In this document: positions 7,398-15,280 of the stretch, in pieces
How positions within the stretch are numbered: the first letter of the stretch is position 1
Layout: the number at the start of each line of letters is the position of its first letter
From: Candidatus Nomurabacteria bacterium
GTDB taxonomy: Bacteria; Patescibacteriota; Minisyncoccia; Phycocordibacterales; UBA10002
Assembly: GCA_943349725.1 (NCBI GenBank)
Contig: CALQZP010000001.1
Location: 15,021-79,020, forward strand
DNA length: 64,000 nt
Reading direction: 5' to 3'
The notes under the pieces: model-generated
The model's input: the letters and a program-made list of their open reading frames with translations, nothing else
What the model was told of the DNA's origin: nothing
The model's database searches: none
Made by a program: the position numbers and the translations under genes

Positions 7398-8225
7398 GTG
7401 GAATCTTTCAAAAATAAGTGCATTGCGCTACGAACGAAGGGGCTCACCCTAAGTCAAATAGTAGCCCGAACAAAACGCCCGAAAACGTCAGTGTATTTTC
7501 ATATACGGAATATTCATTTACCCGAAGACCGAAAACAGGAAATACGCCGTGCAGCAACACAAAGATTTATCAATTACAACAAGAGTAGAAAAGGTAAAAG
7601 CAGGATGAATCGTCATCCAATCCCGTTTGAGAAATGGAACGTGGCTCTTGTGTCCTTAGTGGGACATTTAATCTTTGACGGGGAAATAAAACACGGCGGA
7701 TGCGTATATACAAATAGAAGCCTAGCGCTTCTTAAGCACGTTGCTGCGTGTATGCAAACGATATACCCGTTTGCGCCAAAAAGATACGAATCACTTCCAG
7801 GAGTTCATAAAATTGGATACCACAACGTAGAACTAAATGATTTCTTCAAGTCAAAAGCGAAGGAATTGATTGTGAAAATCAAATGTATGGAAAGAGAACT
7901 TCAACGTTCGTTCCTCCGAGCTTTTTTTGACGATGAAGGTTCCGTATACTTTATCGGCAAACGCAGAGCGATTAGAGGCTACCAACACAATGCTAAAATG
8001 CTACACCTTGTGCAGCATCTGCTAAGAAACTTCAGCATAGAAAGCAAGGTGGACAGTAAATACAACGAAGTTACCATTACCCGAAGAGAAAATATCTTAC
8101 AATTTGCACAAGAAATAAATTTCTCCAAGGGACTGCGGATAAATGGGAATCGTTCAAACAGTATCTGGAAAGAGTCGCTTGAAAAACGTGAGTTGCTTCG
8201 GCGAGCACTTGCGTCATATGAGTGA
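7398..8225 (+). CDS. Free-standing LAGLIDADG endonuclease-like protein with N-terminal helix-turn-helix
   Basis: The first 60 residues look like a resolvase-type helix-turn-helix (CIALRTKGLTLSQIVARTKR), followed by a homing-endonuclease-like core with two degenerate LAGLIDADG helices: LVGHLIFDG near 90-98 and FLRAFFDDEGSVYF near 173-186. The aspartates expected to bind metal are kept. The gene is not inside an intron or intein. The GTG start at 7398 follows a small palindrome GGTAC/GTACC (7381-7397) that encloses a TATACT -10 element. Placement directly after a tRNA gene suggests a mobile insertion. A regulatory DNA-binding role is the alternative. Confidence 0.7.
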   Translation: MESFKNKCIALRTKGLTLSQIVARTKRPKTSVYFHIRNIHLPEDRKQEIRRAATQRFINYNKSRKGKSRMNRHPIPFEKWNVALVSLVGHLIFDGEIKHGGCVYTNRSLALLKHVAACMQTIYPFAPKRYESLPGVHKIGYHNVELNDFFKSKAKELIVKIKCMERELQRSFLRAFFDDEGSVYFIGKRRAIRGYQHNAKMLHLVQHLLRNFSIESKVDSKYNEVTITRRENILQFAQEINFSKGLRINGNRSNSIWKESLEKRELLRRALASYE

Positions 8226-8296
8226 CTTGCGTTTTCGACCTCAAGAGCTAGTATAAGGATTGAACAACCAAAACCATCTACAGAAAGTTCTTTTTT

Positions 8297-9358
8297 ATGA
8301 GTTTCTACTCACGCGGAATTGACTTCGGATCCGTGCTTCAAGCATCGGGTGCAAGAAACTTCCATGGAAAAGGCTACTGGTATCATTGGCTACTCCATGT
8401 CTTCGGTCTTAACTTTCGAGGCTCAACTATCGTAACCCAAACTACCACTTTTGGTCCGCGACCAGGCAACATGCCGCTCAAAAATGACGGTGTTACTCCT
8501 AAAGAGTGGGTCCCGCGTTGCATTATCGTGAATCGACGCAAACAGTGGGTGCTGAATGCGGTCAGTCTAAGTGGCCCGGGACTTGAGTTCTGCATTAAGG
8601 CTGGTTGGTGGCAGAGGTTTACCGAGCCGTTTTTGATTTCGGTCATGTCCCCACAGCCGACACACGAAGGACGGCAAGCGGAACTCGAAGCCATATTTCA
8701 CAGGCTTGCGGTTGCGAAAAGAGATGAACACTTCCATGCCGACTGGGGCATTCAGGTGAACCTCTCCTGCCCGAATGAAGGAGTGGACCCGAACGACCTT
8801 ATCGACGCAGTGGTGCCGATGCTTGAGATGGCGGAGAAACTTCTCCCCGACTCGATACCACTTACGCTGAAATTTGGACCAGAAGCACACCCACGCTCCA
8901 TGCTCCGCATTGCAAATCACCCTCGCTGTGACGCCATTTGCTTCTGCAACACCCTTCCGTTTGGAAAACAGCCGAAATGGGCAACGAGGACTCCGCAGGT
9001 TGACTGGAAAGCACTCTTTGGCACCGACGACCCGAAAGAATCGCCGATGGCCAAGCGTTTCCCTGGATTTGCAGGAGGTCTCTCAGGCGCCCCGCTCAAA
9101 CCATTTCTCATTGAGTGGTTGGAGCAGGTGCGTGGACTCGGAATCCAGAAATCAGTCATCGCCGGAGGAGGACTGCTCTCCCCGAACGACGCACGGCTCG
9201 CCTTTGATGCGGGTGCGGACGCCATTTCACCGGGTTCGATTGCCATGCTTGCACCAACACAGCTTCGGCCGATGATTCGGGAAGCACACCGCTATGCCGA
9301 AAAAAAGAAGCGGAGTCAGTTTACACTTACCTCTCACCTCTTCGCACACACCGCCTGA
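8297..9358 (+). CDS. pyrD: Dihydroorotate dehydrogenase-family flavoprotein
   Basis: TIM-barrel flavoenzyme expected to oxidise dihydroorotate to orotate in pyrimidine synthesis. Visible family features are the Asn-containing motif VNLSCPNEG near 153-161, LKFGPEA, and the C-terminal FMN-phosphate region AGGGLLSPNDARLAFDAGAD with SPGSIAM. At 353 residues the length fits. No membrane-binding N-terminal helix typical of class 2 enzymes is obvious. The gene is followed by a terminator and then pyrC, so the two form a mini pyrimidine cluster with no pyrB, pyrE or pyrF nearby. The family also includes other FMN dehydrogenases, but the pyrC neighbour supports this call. Confidence 0.82.
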   Translation: MSFYSRGIDFGSVLQASGARNFHGKGYWYHWLLHVFGLNFRGSTIVTQTTTFGPRPGNMPLKNDGVTPKEWVPRCIIVNRRKQWVLNAVSLSGPGLEFCIKAGWWQRFTEPFLISVMSPQPTHEGRQAELEAIFHRLAVAKRDEHFHADWGIQVNLSCPNEGVDPNDLIDAVVPMLEMAEKLLPDSIPLTLKFGPEAHPRSMLRIANHPRCDAICFCNTLPFGKQPKWATRTPQVDWKALFGTDDPKESPMAKRFPGFAGGLSGAPLKPFLIEWLEQVRGLGIQKSVIAGGGLLSPNDARLAFDAGADAISPGSIAMLAPTQLRPMIREAHRYAEKKKRSQFTLTSHLFAHTA

Positions 9359-9383
9359 TTGCACTCCTTTCAGGACGTTTTAG

Positions 9384-9420
9384 CCCCGCTCGACTCATCT
9401 GTCGAGTGGGGTTGCTTTTT
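9384..9420 (+). terminator. Rho-independent terminator after pyrD
   Basis: Stem CCCCGCTCGAC (9384-9394) pairs with GTCGAGTGGGG (9401-9411), followed by a five-T run at 9416-9420. Confidence 0.9.
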
Positions 9421-9466
9421 GCACTTGGAAAGATAGGATGTGAGAAGTTTTGAAAAATAAAAATGT

Positions 9467-10648
9467 ATGAAACTCATCGGACCGACCTACCAACCGACAC
9501 AGCCTGCACACGTAGGTACTCGTCGCGCCTTTACCAAATTCGTGTTCACGCACGGACATGCACGAAATGTGCCATTCGGCAGTGCCCTTGAAGAACCGAT
9601 ACCCCGAATGAAGCTCGCTGTTGTTACCACTTCGTGGTGGGCACAGTGGGAAAACTGGCAACCCAACACCGACATCCCTGGACCCATTTGCGTGGCGGAA
9701 GATGCACTTTTATATCACGAGTGGCTCAAAGGGTTTACCCCGGGAACGGAGAAAAAGGTACTGCGTCACAACGTGGTGCTCAAGCTTACTGCACGCACAA
9801 CCTACGAAATACTGAATCGGGCAAAAAAGTGTGGGTTCTATGTCGTTAAAATTTACCCTGACGGGGTAACTACCAACTCCGAAGGTGGCTGGAGTTCGCT
9901 TACCGAGCTTTACCCCGCCATTCAATCGGCGGTGGAGCTTGGCTTCATCGTTATGTTCCATGGTGAACAGCCTGGGGAGGACATTGATACCTACGCACGA
10001 GAGATTGTCTTCATGGAAAAGAGCTTTAAACAAGTCGCGAAAGACTTCGCCGGAGCAAACCTAGATGTGCAACATATTTCGTGTAAGCGAACACTTGAAA
10101 TGGTGGGGGAAATGCCCGCGAATATAACTGGAGGCCTTACCATTCATCACCTTATCCTTACACGAAATGATGTACTGGAATGGAAAAAGGGTAAACGTCG
10201 CGGAATGAATCCACACAATCACTGTCGACCTCCCGCACAACAGTTCCACGATCGCGATGCACTTCTCTATGCGGCACTCCATGCCGATGAAACTGCATAC
10301 CGCAAGTTCCACCTTGGACCGGATTCTGCCCCACACCACACACATGACAAGGAATGCGATTGTGGCTGTGCGGGACTGTGTACGTCCCCGAATGCAGGAC
10401 CGGTGCTCGTGGAGCTCTATGAGAACAACGATCGGTTGGATCATCCGTCCTTTCATGCGTTTACCATCGGAAACGGCGCACGTATATTCAACGTACAGGT
10501 TGACCCCTCGCAAACATTCACGCTGGAAAAGGGGCTTTGGGCCGTTCCCGAGAAGTACGGTGGAGTGACACCGTTCTGGGCGGGACGTGAGCTTCAATGG
10601 AAACCAATTGAGCCTATGGCCTTGAACCCGAGTCTGCTCCTGTCTTAA
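9467..10648 (+). CDS. pyrC: Dihydroorotase, class II (PyrC-like)
   Basis: Amidohydrolase that would cyclise carbamoyl-aspartate to dihydroorotate. Motifs parallel E. coli PyrC: THGHAR as the metal-binding HxH, VVKIYPDGVTTNS with the lysine that is carbamylated, MFHGEQ and DVQHIS for further metal-binding histidines, and GPDSAPHHTHDKECDCGCAG, which closely follows the PyrC GTDSAPH...CGCAG loop with the catalytic Asp. At 393 residues it is longer than E. coli PyrC, mostly through an N-terminal extension and an insert around 45-75. Convincing by motif; activity on the canonical substrate is inferred from the family and from adjacent pyrD. Confidence 0.88.
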   Translation: MKLIGPTYQPTQPAHVGTRRAFTKFVFTHGHARNVPFGSALEEPIPRMKLAVVTTSWWAQWENWQPNTDIPGPICVAEDALLYHEWLKGFTPGTEKKVLRHNVVLKLTARTTYEILNRAKKCGFYVVKIYPDGVTTNSEGGWSSLTELYPAIQSAVELGFIVMFHGEQPGEDIDTYAREIVFMEKSFKQVAKDFAGANLDVQHISCKRTLEMVGEMPANITGGLTIHHLILTRNDVLEWKKGKRRGMNPHNHCRPPAQQFHDRDALLYAALHADETAYRKFHLGPDSAPHHTHDKECDCGCAGLCTSPNAGPVLVELYENNDRLDHPSFHAFTIGNGARIFNVQVDPSQTFTLEKGLWAVPEKYGGVTPFWAGRELQWKPIEPMALNPSLLLS

Positions 10649-10676
10649 TCGTCAGGCTCGTCCACACAGAACACCA

Positions 10677-10706
10677 AGACCGACCCCACAAAGGCCGGTC
10701 TTTTTT
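10677..10706 (+). terminator. Rho-independent terminator after pyrC
   Basis: Imperfect stem AAGACCGACC/GGCCGGTCTT followed by a T-run; lies between pyrC and the convergent holA. Confidence 0.85.
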
Positions 10707-10733
10707 AATGACAGGTCTGACCTGTGATTTCTA

Positions 10734-11450
10734 CTAGAGGGTCAGAATGAGGCGCTCCAGCGCGATTTCAAAATTGTGGATGCCTCGATGGGCATCGTGG
10801 TACATATGCACAAAAGACGAGGAGAGCTGTTTGAGTTCGTCCTCTTTATAATTTTTGAGAAAACTTTTTGATTTAGAAAAGGTATATGGCGCAACCCCAG
10901 CTTCTCCTGCCGTCTTTGCGGTAGAGGCAACGAGCATTGATTTGAGCTGCCAAAACAAAATCCCATGAATTTCTTCGGGAACGGCGCCACCTGCTACCGC
11001 TTTTTGAAACAGCACCCACAAACTCTTTTTATCGCGTTTCCCAAACGCGTCTGTGAGCGAAAAGATATCGAAATCGGGCTTCCCTTTCCCCTCCTTGCTC
11101 TCAAACAATTGCACCTTCTCGGCTACATTGGTTATGGAAAGCAGTGCTTTCTTATCCAGCTCCTCCTCAACCATCACAAACACATTGGGAGAGGCGCCGA
11201 CCTCGTCCAGTCTATCCAGAAAGATTTCCTTTGCCTCTTTGTTCTCAAAGAGCGAAACAACCTCAACAATATATGAATTGTTGAATAGCCCCTGCCCTGC
11301 CGATAGTTCCTGAAGCTTCGCTTCGTTAAAATTCTCGGAGTCAATGCGAAACAGCTCCGCATCCGGCTTTTTTTTCAGCAGACTTTGCACAAGCGCACTC
11401 GCCTTCTCGCGCACGCTGTCTTTATCCTTGCCGTAAAAGAGATATAACAT
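10734..11450 (-). CDS. holA: DNA polymerase III delta subunit (HolA-like)
   Basis: Clamp-loader subunit that opens the beta clamp. The N-terminus MLYLFYGKDKDSVREKASAL matches the delta-subunit opening (short beta strand then a degenerate P-loop), and the C-terminal helical part ends in a family-like HNFEIALERLIL. At 238 residues it is shorter than the roughly 340 of E. coli, as is common in reduced genomes. The ATG at 11450 is the only sensible start. It lies in a run of minus-strand genes that includes polA. Confidence 0.8.
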   Translation of the reverse strand: MLYLFYGKDKDSVREKASALVQSLLKKKPDAELFRIDSENFNEAKLQELSAGQGLFNNSYIVEVVSLFENKEAKEIFLDRLDEVGASPNVFVMVEEELDKKALLSITNVAEKVQLFESKEGKGKPDFDIFSLTDAFGKRDKKSLWVLFQKAVAGGAVPEEIHGILFWQLKSMLVASTAKTAGEAGVAPYTFSKSKSFLKNYKEDELKQLSSSFVHMYHDAHRGIHNFEIALERLILTL

Positions 11451-11507
11451 CTAAGAAGTAAGTAGCTAGTAGAAAGTAGTTAGTAGTATACAAAAAAGAC
11501 AATAAAA

Positions 11508-11538
11508 AATCCCAGCCGTTCTACTTTTGGCTGGGATT
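11508..11538. terminator. Bidirectional terminator hairpin
   Basis: Perfect 10-bp stem AATCCCAGCC/GGCTGGGATT, flanked on the left by AATAAAAA, which gives a T-run on the minus strand. It lies downstream of the minus-strand membrane gene at 11575-12096 and would terminate that transcript before holA. Confidence 0.7.
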
Positions 11539-11574
11539 AATCAGGTTACAGGACTCCGGCATCCGTCACAGTGA

Positions 11575-12096
11575 TCAAAGTGAACTTCCGTTTACAAAAA
11601 AGGGGTATACCGAGAAGTAGAAGAAAACAATATACAACGTCAACCATACCTTACTCAAGCGAGTCCTCGGAGCAGAAAGTATGTTGGCGATAATACCAAA
11701 CAACAACAGAAGTACAAAAGCTATGGTTTGGATGAGATACGAAGGAAAAGACCAACCAACTGTCTCAAGGATCGACCCAAAAAGTACCTGAACAAAGAAG
11801 TCTAAAGGGGGAAATATCAGCAAAATTGATACAGCGATCACCAGCCGATTTAAATACTCAACTACCCGTAGCACATTCGCCCACGGCGTTGTTTCCTTAG
11901 TCAACGCAGGGGAACGATAGAGCCAAGGAAGAACGTACTGTACGTACAGAAAGAGGGTGCCTGTACCTACAAGCAAAGGGAGAAAGCTGTATATCATAGG
12001 CATTAATTCACCATCACGAGCAGAGAGACTGAGCGCGAACAGCATAAAGACTCCAAAGAAAGTCAGTCCCGCATTTACAATTTTGCTGTTTTTCAT
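11575..12096 (-). CDS. Integral membrane protein of unknown function
   Basis: A 173-residue protein with about four membrane spans (VNAGLTFFGVFMLFALSLS, IYSFLPLLVGTGTLFLYVQY, LVIAVSILLIFPPLDFFVQV, LIQTIAFVLLLLFGIIANIL) and a final hydrophobic tail. The ATG at 12096 follows TATAGT by a few bases, pointing to its own near-leaderless promoter inside the 3' end of the polA region. No family is recognised. Confidence 0.6.
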   Translation of the reverse strand: MKNSKIVNAGLTFFGVFMLFALSLSARDGELMPMIYSFLPLLVGTGTLFLYVQYVLPWLYRSPALTKETTPWANVLRVVEYLNRLVIAVSILLIFPPLDFFVQVLFGSILETVGWSFPSYLIQTIAFVLLLLFGIIANILSAPRTRLSKVWLTLYIVFFYFSVYPFFVNGSSL

Positions 12097-12115
12097 AGTT
12101 ATATAACTATAGCAT

Positions 12116-14674
12116 CTATCGCATCTTCTCCATCTCCCCCCAATTATCCCCGATAGAGGCTTCGGCAACAATGGGGACGCCGTGCGTAACCTTCGGGTCC
12201 AAAACCCGCTCCATAATTTGTTTTATATCCATCGCCACTTTCTCCGCGAGTTCTTCTTTCACTTCGTAGACCAGTTCATCGTGCACTTGGAGAATAAGTG
12301 ACGCATCTCCTTCCAGCTTTTCGGCTTTGAGATACTCGTCCACCTTTACCATCGCGAGCTTTACAATGTCCGCGCCGGTGCCTTGCATGGGGGCATTGGC
12401 GGCCTGGCGCTCCGCGGAAGAACGAATGTAGGGGATGTTGGAGTGGATAGCTTCATGGTAGCGCCTGCGACCAAACAGTGTTTCGGTAAAGCCTTGTGTA
12501 TGTGCGACTCTCTTGGTTTCCTCTAGATAACCAGCAAGTTCATAAAACCGAGAGAAGTATTCGTCAAAAAACATCTGCGCGTCTTCGCGCGAAATGGGTA
12601 GCCCGCCTTCCCCGAGTGCTTGGCGGAGCGAATTGACCCCCATTCCGTACAGAATACCGAAGTTAATCACCTTGGCCTGACGACGCATTTCCTTGGTCAC
12701 CTTATCGCGTGACACGTTAAAGACTTCAGCGGCTACAGAGGTGTGGACGTCCTCACCGTTCTTAAAAATCTCAACAAACTTTTTATCACCCGAAAGTATT
12801 GCCGCGATACGAAGTTCAATTTGCGAATAGTCTATGGATATGAGTTTGTTCCCTGTCTCCGCGCAAAAGGCGTTTCTGATACGTCGCCCGAGCTCGGTCT
12901 GAATGGGGATATTTTGCAAATTCGGATTCTGGGAAGCCATTCGTCCCGTCGTGCTCCCTGCCGAAAGAAACTTGGCATGGAGTCTCCCGTCCGAGCTCAC
13001 CATCGCCGGAATGTTATCAATGTAGGTTGAAAGTAGTTTCTGAAACTCGCGATACTCTAAAATCTTGCCGATAATCGGGTGAAGCTCCCGCATCTTTTCA
13101 AGCTCGCTCTCTTTAGTGGAAAGCGCGCCTCCCGCCGTCTTCTTTTGTCGCAAGGCTTTGAGCCCCATTTTTACAAACAGGACTTCACCGAGCTGTTTCG
13201 GAGAATTGATGTTAAACGTTACCCCCGCCATCTTCACGATATCCTTTTCGCGCGAGGATAACTCTTTGTGATATTCCTTTGAGAGACCCTGAAGATACGC
13301 CACATCCACATGCACACCTCGCTCGTTCATACGGTCAACGACAGGAATGAGTGGCCGTTCAATCTCTTCAAAGACTCGCGAAAGTTTCCGCACCTTGAGC
13401 TCGTCAAATACCGCTTCGCGAGCCTTATTCCACTCTTTTGTCTGCGCAAACCCGTAAATATCATCAAGTTTGGGGTTGGTAATGGCGGAATTGATAAGCC
13501 AGAGCGCCACGCTTGCTTCCTTAAGCTCCTGTGGAGGAATACCCGACGTCGCAAGAACATCCGTAAGCGAAGCCTGCGACGGCCCCTCTTGTGTCTTTCG
13601 CGGAGTTGTCTTTTTCTTCTCCTCCCCTCCTGCCTGAAGATTGAGAGGGCTTTCTTCATCATTCTTACTTCTGTATTCTGTATTCTGTATTCTTTGCACC
13701 GCTTCCTCAAGTCTCGGCAAGAGCTGTCTAAACTCAAGCTGTGTAAACAGTGCTTCTGCTTTCGGTAGGTCAACGCTTTCGCACCAGAGCTTTTCCGGTA
13801 GCGAGAAATCTATCGGCACGTCACGACGAATGGTTCCCAAAAGTTTACTAAACTCGGCCTCTTCCTTTCCCTTCTCCAAAAGTTCAATTGTCCGAGGCTT
13901 TACCGAAGTTCTGAGTTTTGAGTTTTTAGTTTTAAGTTGTTTGTAAATATTCTCAACACTCCCAAAGTTCACGATAAGGTCGGTCGCGGTTTTGTCGCCA
14001 ATACCGGCCACCCCTTTGATATTGTCGGATGGGTCCCCTTTGAGCCCTTTAAAATCCGGCAAAAGCTCCGGTCCAAATCCAAACCGTGCCTTCACGGCTT
14101 CCTCGTCGTACAAAATCGTATCGTTAATACCCTTTTTGAGCGTAAAGACCTGCACCTTTTTGTCGGTCACGAGTTGAAGCGCGTCCATATCACCGGTTGC
14201 GATGACAATATCAATGGCTTCACTTTTTACTTTCAACTTTTTACTTTCAACTTGGGCAACGATAGTGCCCAGCACATCGTCAGCCTCAAAACCTTCTTTG
14301 TCGTAAATGGGAATATTAAACGCATCAAAAATTTCTCGCGAACGTATCATCTGGGCGACAAGCGCCTCGTCCGCCTTGGCGCGCCCCTCCTTGTAGGCCT
14401 TATAGGCTTCATGCCTGAAGGTGGGCTTCGGAAGGTCATACGCAGCAACAATATAGTCGGGGTGAAAGATTGTGATGATTTTGAGAATCATCGTGGAGAG
14501 CCCGTAAAGACCGCCCGTAGGCTCGCCTCGCGAGCTCGTAAACTGCGGAAGAGCATGATACGCGCGGTGCAAGACCGCGTGCGCATCAATAAGCACGAGG
14601 AGCTTTGGTTCTTCCAGCTTCCCCTTTTTGGGTTTAGAAGGGGTGTTTTCGCCGATTTTCGGAGCCTTTGGCAT
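12116..14674 (-). CDS. polA: DNA polymerase I without a recognisable proofreading site
   Basis: The N-terminal half is a 5'-3' flap nuclease (LVLIDAHAVLHRAYHALP, EADDVLGTI, IATGDMDALQL, GDPSDNIKGVAGIGDKTA). The C-terminal third is a family A polymerase with motif A DYSQIELR near residue 615, motif B RRQAKVINFGILYGM and motif C QVHDELVYEV. Between them, about residues 325-440 hold no DxE-type exonuclease residues, so proofreading is probably absent. Three low-complexity inserts (residues about 138-153, 242-257 and 325-339, for example ESKKLKVKSEAID and KTKNSKLRTSVK) are encoded by repeated words such as ACTTTTTACTTTCAAC that resemble the intergenic palindromic spacers. Clearly polA; 852 residues. 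Confidence 0.95.
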   Translation of the reverse strand: MPKAPKIGENTPSKPKKGKLEEPKLLVLIDAHAVLHRAYHALPQFTSSRGEPTGGLYGLSTMILKIITIFHPDYIVAAYDLPKPTFRHEAYKAYKEGRAKADEALVAQMIRSREIFDAFNIPIYDKEGFEADDVLGTIVAQVESKKLKVKSEAIDIVIATGDMDALQLVTDKKVQVFTLKKGINDTILYDEEAVKARFGFGPELLPDFKGLKGDPSDNIKGVAGIGDKTATDLIVNFGSVENIYKQLKTKNSKLRTSVKPRTIELLEKGKEEAEFSKLLGTIRRDVPIDFSLPEKLWCESVDLPKAEALFTQLEFRQLLPRLEEAVQRIQNTEYRSKNDEESPLNLQAGGEEKKKTTPRKTQEGPSQASLTDVLATSGIPPQELKEASVALWLINSAITNPKLDDIYGFAQTKEWNKAREAVFDELKVRKLSRVFEEIERPLIPVVDRMNERGVHVDVAYLQGLSKEYHKELSSREKDIVKMAGVTFNINSPKQLGEVLFVKMGLKALRQKKTAGGALSTKESELEKMRELHPIIGKILEYREFQKLLSTYIDNIPAMVSSDGRLHAKFLSAGSTTGRMASQNPNLQNIPIQTELGRRIRNAFCAETGNKLISIDYSQIELRIAAILSGDKKFVEIFKNGEDVHTSVAAEVFNVSRDKVTKEMRRQAKVINFGILYGMGVNSLRQALGEGGLPISREDAQMFFDEYFSRFYELAGYLEETKRVAHTQGFTETLFGRRRYHEAIHSNIPYIRSSAERQAANAPMQGTGADIVKLAMVKVDEYLKAEKLEGDASLILQVHDELVYEVKEELAEKVAMDIKQIMERVLDPKVTHGVPIVAEASIGDNWGEMEKMR

Positions 14675-14691
14675 AGGAGAATTGTAGCACT

Positions 14692-15123
14692 TTATAGGCG
14701 TATCTGGCGGGTAGTGTCGTCTATGAATTCAAAATAAAGCTTTTGGTGGTCTTGGGGCAAGAGGTCGGCCACCTTATCCGCCCATTCAATGAGAATGAGG
14801 TTCTGGGGGTCGGCGAGAAGCTCGTCAAAGCGGAGTTTGCGAAGCTCATCCGAGCTTTTGAGTCTGTACGCATCAATATGAATAAGAAGACGGTAGAGAG
14901 TAGAAGGTAGAGGGTAGGATTTCATAATCAGAAACGTGGGGCTGTTTACTGTTTCAGAGATGCCGAGCGCTTTGGCGACCGCCTGCGTGAAGGTAGTCTT
15001 CCCCGCCCCAAGGTCGCCGTACAGCCCGACAACCGTCGCCCGAGTAGGGAGTGGCGCAAGGCTACTGGCGTAATCTGTAGCCATTTTTGTGAACTCACCT
15101 AACGTATAGAGGTTTGATTGCAT
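14692..15123 (-). CDS. tsaE: tRNA threonylcarbamoyladenosine biosynthesis ATPase TsaE
   Basis: Small P-loop ATPase that drives the TsaBDE complex making t6A37 in ANN-decoding tRNAs. The Walker A motif GDLGAGKTTF is followed by NSPTFLIM and IEWADKVADLLP, both typical of TsaE. At 143 residues the length is normal. A stretch around SYPLPSTLYRLL is encoded by AGAGAGTAGAAGGTAGAGGGTAG-like repetitive DNA (about 14888-14923), another possible in-frame spacer insertion. It ends 18 nt before polA and is probably co-transcribed with it. Confidence 0.93.
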   Translation of the reverse strand: MQSNLYTLGEFTKMATDYASSLAPLPTRATVVGLYGDLGAGKTTFTQAVAKALGISETVNSPTFLIMKSYPLPSTLYRLLIHIDAYRLKSSDELRKLRFDELLADPQNLILIEWADKVADLLPQDHQKLYFEFIDDTTRQIRL

Positions 15124-15129
15124 AAAAAG

Positions 15130-15235
15130 AGCATAGCACGCCTTGAATAGTGAAGTAAGAATAATGAATTAAGGTGATATCTTCCCTTACCATACTTCCT
15201 AATTCATACTTCATAATTCACTCCAATATTGTGCT
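15130..15235. repeat. AT-rich imperfect palindrome between divergent tsaE and pilB
   Basis: Left arm words GTGAAGTAAGAATAATGAATTA face right arm words TAATTCATACTTCATAATTCAC. Similar arms appear at 35528-35612 and partly at 56300-56340. Because the two genes diverge here, it is a candidate regulatory or mobile spacer and not a terminator for both. Confidence 0.5.
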
Positions 15236-15280
15236 ACAATGATCCGTAATTCTATATTCCACATTCATTATTCTATTTTT

